Origin: Victivallales bacterium
GTDB taxonomy: Bacteria > Verrucomicrobiota > Lentisphaeria > Oligosphaerales > Oligosphaeraceae
NCBI GenBank assembly: GCA_017458805.1
Contig: JAFTAC010000531.1
Location: 1-9,350, forward strand
Direction: 5' to 3'
Length of the DNA stretch: 9,350 bases
Position 1 is the stretch's first letter. Each line of letters begins with the position of its first letter. The notes below the pieces were generated by a model. That model did not search any database. It saw nothing but the letters and a program-made list of their open reading frames with translations, and was not told the origin of the DNA. Positions 7,962-9,350 of this stretch are shown here, in pieces. Both the position numbers and the translations under genes were made by a program.

Positions 7962-8009
7962 AGAAAAGCTAGCGGCTTGTACCAATTTGATACCCTTCTG
8001 AATAGTTAC

Positions 8010-8017
8010 ACATATTC
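8010..8017. repeat. right 8-bp target-site duplication of the miniature element
   Basis: ACATATTC directly follows the right inverted repeat and equals the 8 bases at 7812-7819. Removing the element and one copy would join TTAAA-ACATATTC-TTAAAAATATAC, a continuous A+T-rich leader upstream of the large - strand gene. Confidence 0.85.
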
Positions 8018-8079
8018 TTAAAAATATACATGTTTTTACTTTTTTCAAACTGGATTGTGAATATTCGTGACACGGATGG

Positions 8080-8146
8080 GCAGCGTAGCTCGCACAATGC
8101 AGGGGACCTGTGGGGAGGATTCGTCCTCTATCAGGTGCTACGCAGT
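8080..8146 (+). other. nested three-stem hairpin, candidate structured RNA or small palindromic element
   Basis: Three stacked stems can form. The outer stem is GCGTAGC (8083-8089) with GCTACGC (8137-8143), extendable by one pair and one wobble past a mismatch. The middle stem is ACCTG (8106-8110) with CAGGT (8132-8136), stacked directly on the outer stem on the 3' side. The inner stem is GAGGA (8115-8119) with TCCTC (8124-8128), closing a TTCG loop. A 16-base 5' bulge (8090-8105) remains single-stranded. No coding frame with convincing character overlaps it, and it matches no RNA family I recognise. No T-tract follows, so it is not an ordinary terminator. Confidence 0.4.
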
Positions 8147-8388
8147 AGTTTCACTGGGGGGGACGGCCACGCGCTGCGCACCACAAGTACCAACGCGCCA
8201 CGTGCCACAGGTATCAGCGCATGGTGTTTTCAAGCCATGGAGGATGTGAAAAATCTTGTGCAATTGAAGCCGCACCATACCTTGGATTAATCCCACCCCG
8301 CACCCCCCGCCCGGCCACCCTTACTTTACCTACGCGCGAGCCTGATTTCAAGTGGGAAAAATGCAATTCAACATTGTTTGGGAAATGC
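8147..8388. other. intergenic stretch without a recognisable gene
   Basis: Short open stretches exist, but none has a ribosome site, a protein motif or a convincing composition. The stretch holds a weak dyad, GCGCTG (8171-8176) with CAGCGC (8215-8220), the sequence TTGTGCAAT (8256-8264, inverted copy at 8479-8487), and a C-rich run at 8292-8320 with five C-tracts of three or more. I see no RNA gene here. Confidence 0.5.
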
Positions 8389-8396
8389 TATATAAT
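8389..8396 (+). promoter_or_regulatory. probable sigma-70-type -10 element upstream of the last gene
   Basis: TATATAAT contains the exact consensus TATAAT at 8391-8396. Read two bases earlier, TATATA at 8389-8394 is preceded by TGC, which fits an extended -10 (TGn). The -35 candidate TCAACA (8368-8373, 17-base spacer) matches TTGACA at four of six positions. Transcription from here would give a leader of about 190 bases before ATG 8595. Confidence 0.5.
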
Positions 8397-8424
8397 TTTA
8401 TAGGGAACATAAGCCTGCTTATAA

Positions 8425-8453
8425 AAAACACCTGTGCAATTAAAACACCTGTG
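8425..8453 (+). repeat. 12-bp direct repeat, candidate operator
   Basis: AAAACACCTGTG occurs at 8425-8436 and again at 8442-8453, a 17-base period, about 30 bases downstream of the TATAAT element. TGTGCAATT next to the first copy also occurs at 8258-8266 as TGTGCAATT, and in inverted orientation at 8479-8487. Such spacing suggests a repressor or activator binding region controlling the gene at 8595; the regulator is unknown. Confidence 0.4.
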
Positions 8454-8594
8454 AAATCAGAGCCACGAAGCGGATGCGATTGCACAAGTGAAAAATGTTG
8501 GATAGGGATTTGCAAACTGGGGTACAACGATTACAATATAGTCGAATCAGATTTTTGACAGTTGACGTTTAGAAAAAGAGGTACTTTCAAAATC

Positions 8595-9350
8595 ATGAAC
8601 ACTTCCTATTTGCCTTACAAGAACGAGTTGCGGGATTGTCTATGGATGTGGGGGCACGAGACAGGCGTCTATGACGGCCCTGGCAACAAATACCAGATAC
8701 CTGTGAGCGAGCCGATTGGCATGGCGCACGCATGCGGCTACATGGGAATCCCGAATGTCTGTTCCGTGCGCTGGGAGACCTGTGGCAAGGCGCACCTGTG
8801 GCAGTACCGCGGCATGACACGTTTCGGCTGGATTATCGGGCACAATCCCACGACGTATGCGAAGCTCTGCCCGTTTGCGGAGAGCCTGGTGCCCGCCTAC
8901 CCCAACTTGACGGCGTTCGAGCTGGATGACTTCTTCGACAACAAGCCCGAGGAGATGCAGCCTGACCCCGAGGGCGGCGAGAAGCTTGTCTCACCTGCGA
9001 CCCTGACCTTGCAGGAGCTGGATGACCTCAAAAAGCGCATGAAGACGCTGGCGCATCCCGTCGAACTACGCATTGTCCTATACGCCAGACAGTTGAAACC
9101 GTCCATCGTGCCCGCTTTAAGCTATGCGGACACCGTCCTCTTGTGGACTTGGAACGGGGCGGACATCGTGAAGCTTACCGACAACTACCGTTTGTACCGC
9201 AGCATGATGCCTGACAAGCCCACGTTGCTGGGCATCTACATGTGGGACTTCGGCGACAAGAAGCCCTTGGAGCTGGGCTTTATGAAGCAGCAGCTGGACC
9301 AGGCGCTGAAATGGTGGAAGGAGCGTGAAATCAACGGTCTCATCTTCCAC
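8595..9350 (+). CDS. putative TIM-barrel, glycoside-hydrolase-like protein (3' end missing)
   Basis: The frame runs from ATG 8595 to the last base with no stop, giving 252 residues; the gene continues past the window. AAGAGG at 8576-8581 may serve as ribosome site, though its spacing of 13 bases is long; TTG 8562 is an alternative start. No signal peptide is visible. Seen: W-M-W-G-H-E (17-22), the acidic motif F-E-L-D-D-F-F-D (108-115) after a beta-strand-like segment, W-T-W (184-186) and G-I-Y-M-W-D-F-G (213-220), followed by an amphipathic helix with A-L-K-W-W-K-E (237-243). Repeating strand-helix units with acid and aromatic residues at strand ends fit a (beta/alpha)8 carbohydrate-acting enzyme. 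I cannot place it in a numbered glycoside hydrolase family, and no catalytic pair is proven. Context with the lyase and esterase favours polysaccharide degradation. Confidence 0.75.
   Translation, partial: MNTSYLPYKNELRDCLWMWGHETGVYDGPGNKYQIPVSEPIGMAHACGYMGIPNVCSVRWETCGKAHLWQYRGMTRFGWIIGHNPTTYAKLCPFAESLVPAYPNLTAFELDDFFDNKPEEMQPDPEGGEKLVSPATLTLQELDDLKKRMKTLAHPVELRIVLYARQLKPSIVPALSYADTVLLWTWNGADIVKLTDNYRLYRSMMPDKPTLLGIYMWDFGDKKPLELGFMKQQLDQALKWWKEREINGLIFH

Larger units (their letters stand above)
7820..8009. mobile_element. 190-bp MITE-like element, probably IS66-family-derived
   Basis: The ends are a perfect 17-bp inverted repeat: GTAACTATTCAGAAGGG at 7820-7836 and its reverse complement at 7993-8009. 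The element is flanked on both sides by the direct repeat ACATATTC. It holds no transposase frame, so it can only move in trans. Family knowledge: IS66 elements have terminal repeats beginning GTAA and make 8-bp target duplications, and both features match; family assignment is therefore reasonable but not proven. The interior is G+C-rich and strongly structured (hairpins at 7857-7900 and 7930-7961). Because ends and duplication are still perfect, insertion appears recent. It lies 7 bases before ATG 7805, in the leader or promoter of the large propeller gene. Confidence 0.85.

Noticed and set aside
7824..8048. 74-codon open frame on the minus strand across the miniature element
   Set aside because: It spans the inverted repeats and internal palindromes of the element and starts outside it, so its translation is a by-product of the repeat and not a conserved protein.
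8030..8290. 86-codon open frame on the plus strand
   Set aside because: It overlaps the nested hairpin, has no ribosome site before its ATG, and shows no domain-like pattern or hydrophobic segment.
8425..8453. CRISPR-like repeats
   Set aside because: Only two 12-bp copies separated by a 5-base gap; no spacer-sized intervals and no cas genes in the window.
8352..8558. 68-codon open frame on the plus strand just before the last gene
   Set aside because: It spans the TATAAT element and the direct repeats, so it would cross the probable promoter; composition follows A+T-rich non-coding DNA.
8555..8587. Second promoter with TTGACA at 8555-8560 immediately before the last gene
   Set aside because: The -35 box is perfect, but no acceptable -10 lies 16-18 bases downstream (best is TACTTT with too long a spacer), and it would leave almost no leader before ATG 8595.

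Overview
The window reads like accessory polysaccharide-degradation DNA from an uncultured bacterium of the PVC group. A Lentisphaerota/Victivallales-like or Kiritimatiellota-like source is my best guess. This rests on gene style only: a secreted heparinase II/III-like protein with an internal Cys4 zinc-ribbon-like insert, a giant secreted beta-propeller/cadherin-like protein, a BD-FAE-type esterase and a TIM-barrel-like protein. No rRNA, tRNA or phylogenetic marker is present to confirm it. The genes are G+C-rich by eye, and the control region between 8010 and 8590 has strongly A+T-rich stretches.

Layout. Positions 1-611 (+) hold the 3' part of an alpha/beta-hydrolase esterase gene with a complete Ser-Asp-His triad; its start lies outside the window. 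A short convergent gap (612-713) has three consecutive hairpins, the last a strong GC stem that probably ends transcription. Positions 714-4115 (-) carry one long reading frame for a secreted heparinase II/III-family polysaccharide lyase of 1133 codons. It is broken by a single in-frame TAG at 3366-3368. Fifteen bases upstream, in the same direction, is a complete 1224-residue secreted protein (4131-7805, -) with about twelve PD40/TolB-like propeller repeats, three cadherin/Ig-like domains and a C-terminal W/G-rich module. The two form a likely operon.

A 790-base divergent intergenic region (7806-8594) follows. It contains a 190-bp miniature inverted-repeat element (7820-8009) with perfect 17-bp ends and a perfect 8-bp target duplication. 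Its GTAA tips and 8-bp duplication match the IS66 family. It sits just upstream of the 1224-residue gene. Further right come a nested three-stem hairpin (8080-8146), a C-rich tract (8292-8320), a clear TATAAT promoter element (8391-8396) and a 12-bp direct repeat (8425-8453). These lead into the last gene (8595 to the window end, +), a 252-residue N-terminal fragment of a TIM-barrel-like, possibly glycoside-hydrolase-related protein.

Together the genes suggest a locus for capture and depolymerisation of an acidic or acetylated polysaccharide: esterase removes acyl groups, lyase cuts uronate chains, propeller/cadherin protein binds outside the cell. The two most noteworthy points are the otherwise intact lyase split by one amber codon and the recent-looking IS66-type miniature element at the head of the operon.
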